This document shows positions 7,374-7,952 of a DNA stretch of 7,952 nt, in pieces. Source of the stretch: Mucilaginibacter sp. (GTDB taxonomy: Bacteria > Bacteroidota > Bacteroidia > Sphingobacteriales > Sphingobacteriaceae). The first letter of the stretch is position 1, and every line of letters begins with the position of its first letter. The stretch covers positions 1 through 7,952 of the forward strand of contig JAICXZ010000111.1 in NCBI GenBank assembly GCA_025934475.1, read 5' to 3'. A program made the translations under genes and the position numbers. A model generated the notes under the pieces. The model saw nothing but the letters and a program-made list of their open reading frames with translations, did not search any database and was not told the DNA's origin.

Positions 7374-7401
7374 TTGCGAATGCACTTAAATAGTATCTTC
7401 A
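7374..7401 (+). promoter_or_regulatory. Candidate promoter of the lipoprotein gene
   Basis: TTG (7374-7376), a 17-base spacer and TATCTTCA (7394-7401) loosely fit TTG / TAnnTTTG, with two mismatches in the -7 box. It ends 19 bases before the ATG at 7421, the same distance as at katG and crtB. Confidence 0.35.
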
Positions 7402-7420
7402 AAAAATTATTCCTTATCAT

Positions 7421-7952
7421 ATGAAAATTACCAGTCTCTTTATCGCAATACTGATGTTGGTTGCACTATCTGGTTGCAACAAGCATCAAAGAAAATCTGT
7501 TCGGGAAGTTGCACGGGACACTTCGACGCAAACAGCAAATATAAACGTAATAGAGTATGAAACTCCGCAGACCATAGACAGCTCAAAGTATGTTATGTAT
7601 CCTCTTTTGAAAGAGAAAAGCACAGAAGAAGACTACGGTAGCAGCAGTTCTGGCCGAAATGCAACCTATTGGAACTTGCTGTTCTATAACCCGGAAACAA
7701 AAGACTATCATTTGCTGGATTCAAATAAAATGATCATCCATTCCTATAACGCAGGAAGTTCGTCAGACGGGGGCCATGAGGATACCAGGAAGGGAGTTGC
7801 CGACAAGTTTGTCTATTATACGGTTACGGTAACAGACTTTAATCATGACGGCAAGCTCGATGATGATGACCCGGAATATCTTTTTATTTCGGATAAATCG
7901 GGCCGAAATTTCAAACAGATATCCCCGCATAATTTTAATGTAATTGAATGGC
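7421..7952 (+). CDS. Uncharacterised lipoprotein with an EF-hand-like loop, N-terminal 177 residues (3' end beyond window)
   Basis: An open frame runs from ATG 7421 to the window edge with no stop. Residues 1-19 are a lipoprotein signal: positively charged MK, a hydrophobic stretch (LFIAILMLVA) and the lipobox LSGC with Cys19 as the lipidation site, so the mature protein should be anchored to a membrane outside the cytoplasm. A low-complexity linker rich in Ser, Thr and Gln follows (about 20-55). The folded part contains YWNLLFYNPETKDYHLLD (83-100), and DFNHDGKLDDDD (139-150), which has the spacing of a calcium-binding EF-hand or dockerin-type loop. YLFISDKSGRNFKQISP (153-169) looks like a beta-propeller-style repeat strand. 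I recognise it only as a Bacteroidota hypothetical type with no assigned function. It is divergent from murB. Confidence 0.85.
   Translation, partial: MKITSLFIAILMLVALSGCNKHQRKSVREVARDTSTQTANINVIEYETPQTIDSSKYVMYPLLKEKSTEEDYGSSSSGRNATYWNLLFYNPETKDYHLLDSNKMIIHSYNAGSSSDGGHEDTRKGVADKFVYYTVTVTDFNHDGKLDDDDPEYLFISDKSGRNFKQISPHNFNVIEW

Overview
The window looks like chromosome from a Bacteroidota bacterium, most likely a Sphingobacteriaceae member such as Mucilaginibacter or Pedobacter. The grounds are: promoters of the TTG / TAnnTTTG type at several genes; an ECF sigma factor close to one I recognise from this phylum; a compact crtB/crtI carotenoid pair; and two palindromic intergenic repeats (starting GTCATTTCGAC and CGTCATGGCGAGG) of a kind I remember from these genomes. 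The genus is inference from memory, not from a search.

Layout. The left edge (1-1248, minus) holds the first 416 codons of a catalase-peroxidase (katG), running off the window. A 227-bp divergent intergenic follows, then a PfkB-family kinase (1476-2393, plus, GTG start). A 150-bp palindromic repeat separates it from the convergent crtB operon. That minus-strand operon is phytoene synthase crtB (3648-2815) followed, with a 4-base ATGA overlap, by a 78-residue cytochrome-b5-like heme protein (2818-2582). Divergent from crtB, 78 bp away, is phytoene desaturase crtI (3727-5198, plus). Its frame is broken by an apparent one-base deletion at 4299-4300. Next come a 191-bp palindromic repeat and a bidirectional terminator, then a minus-strand ECF sigma factor (6021-5485) and murB (7293-6277). 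The right edge carries the first 177 codons of an uncharacterised lipoprotein (7421 onward, plus).

How the genes fit together. CrtB joins two geranylgeranyl diphosphates into phytoene and CrtI desaturates it to coloured carotenoid, so crtB-crtI is the core of a pigment pathway. The cytochrome b5-like protein is probably made with CrtB and could supply electrons to a carotenoid or lipid oxygenase encoded elsewhere. If the crtI frameshift is real, the strain should accumulate phytoene and lack pigment; if it is an assembly error, the locus is intact. The sigma factor lies next to the crt genes and has a dyad over its own candidate promoter, so regulation of pigment genes is possible but unproven. 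katG (peroxide defence) and murB (peptidoglycan precursor synthesis) are housekeeping neighbours.

No tRNA, rRNA, CRISPR array, transposase or prophage gene was seen. No intergenic stretch exceeds 300 bases; the longest (5199-5484) holds the second repeat and the terminator. The most notable points are the crtI frameshift, the crtB-b5 coupling, the two palindromic repeats at convergent gene ends, and the sigma-promoter dyad.
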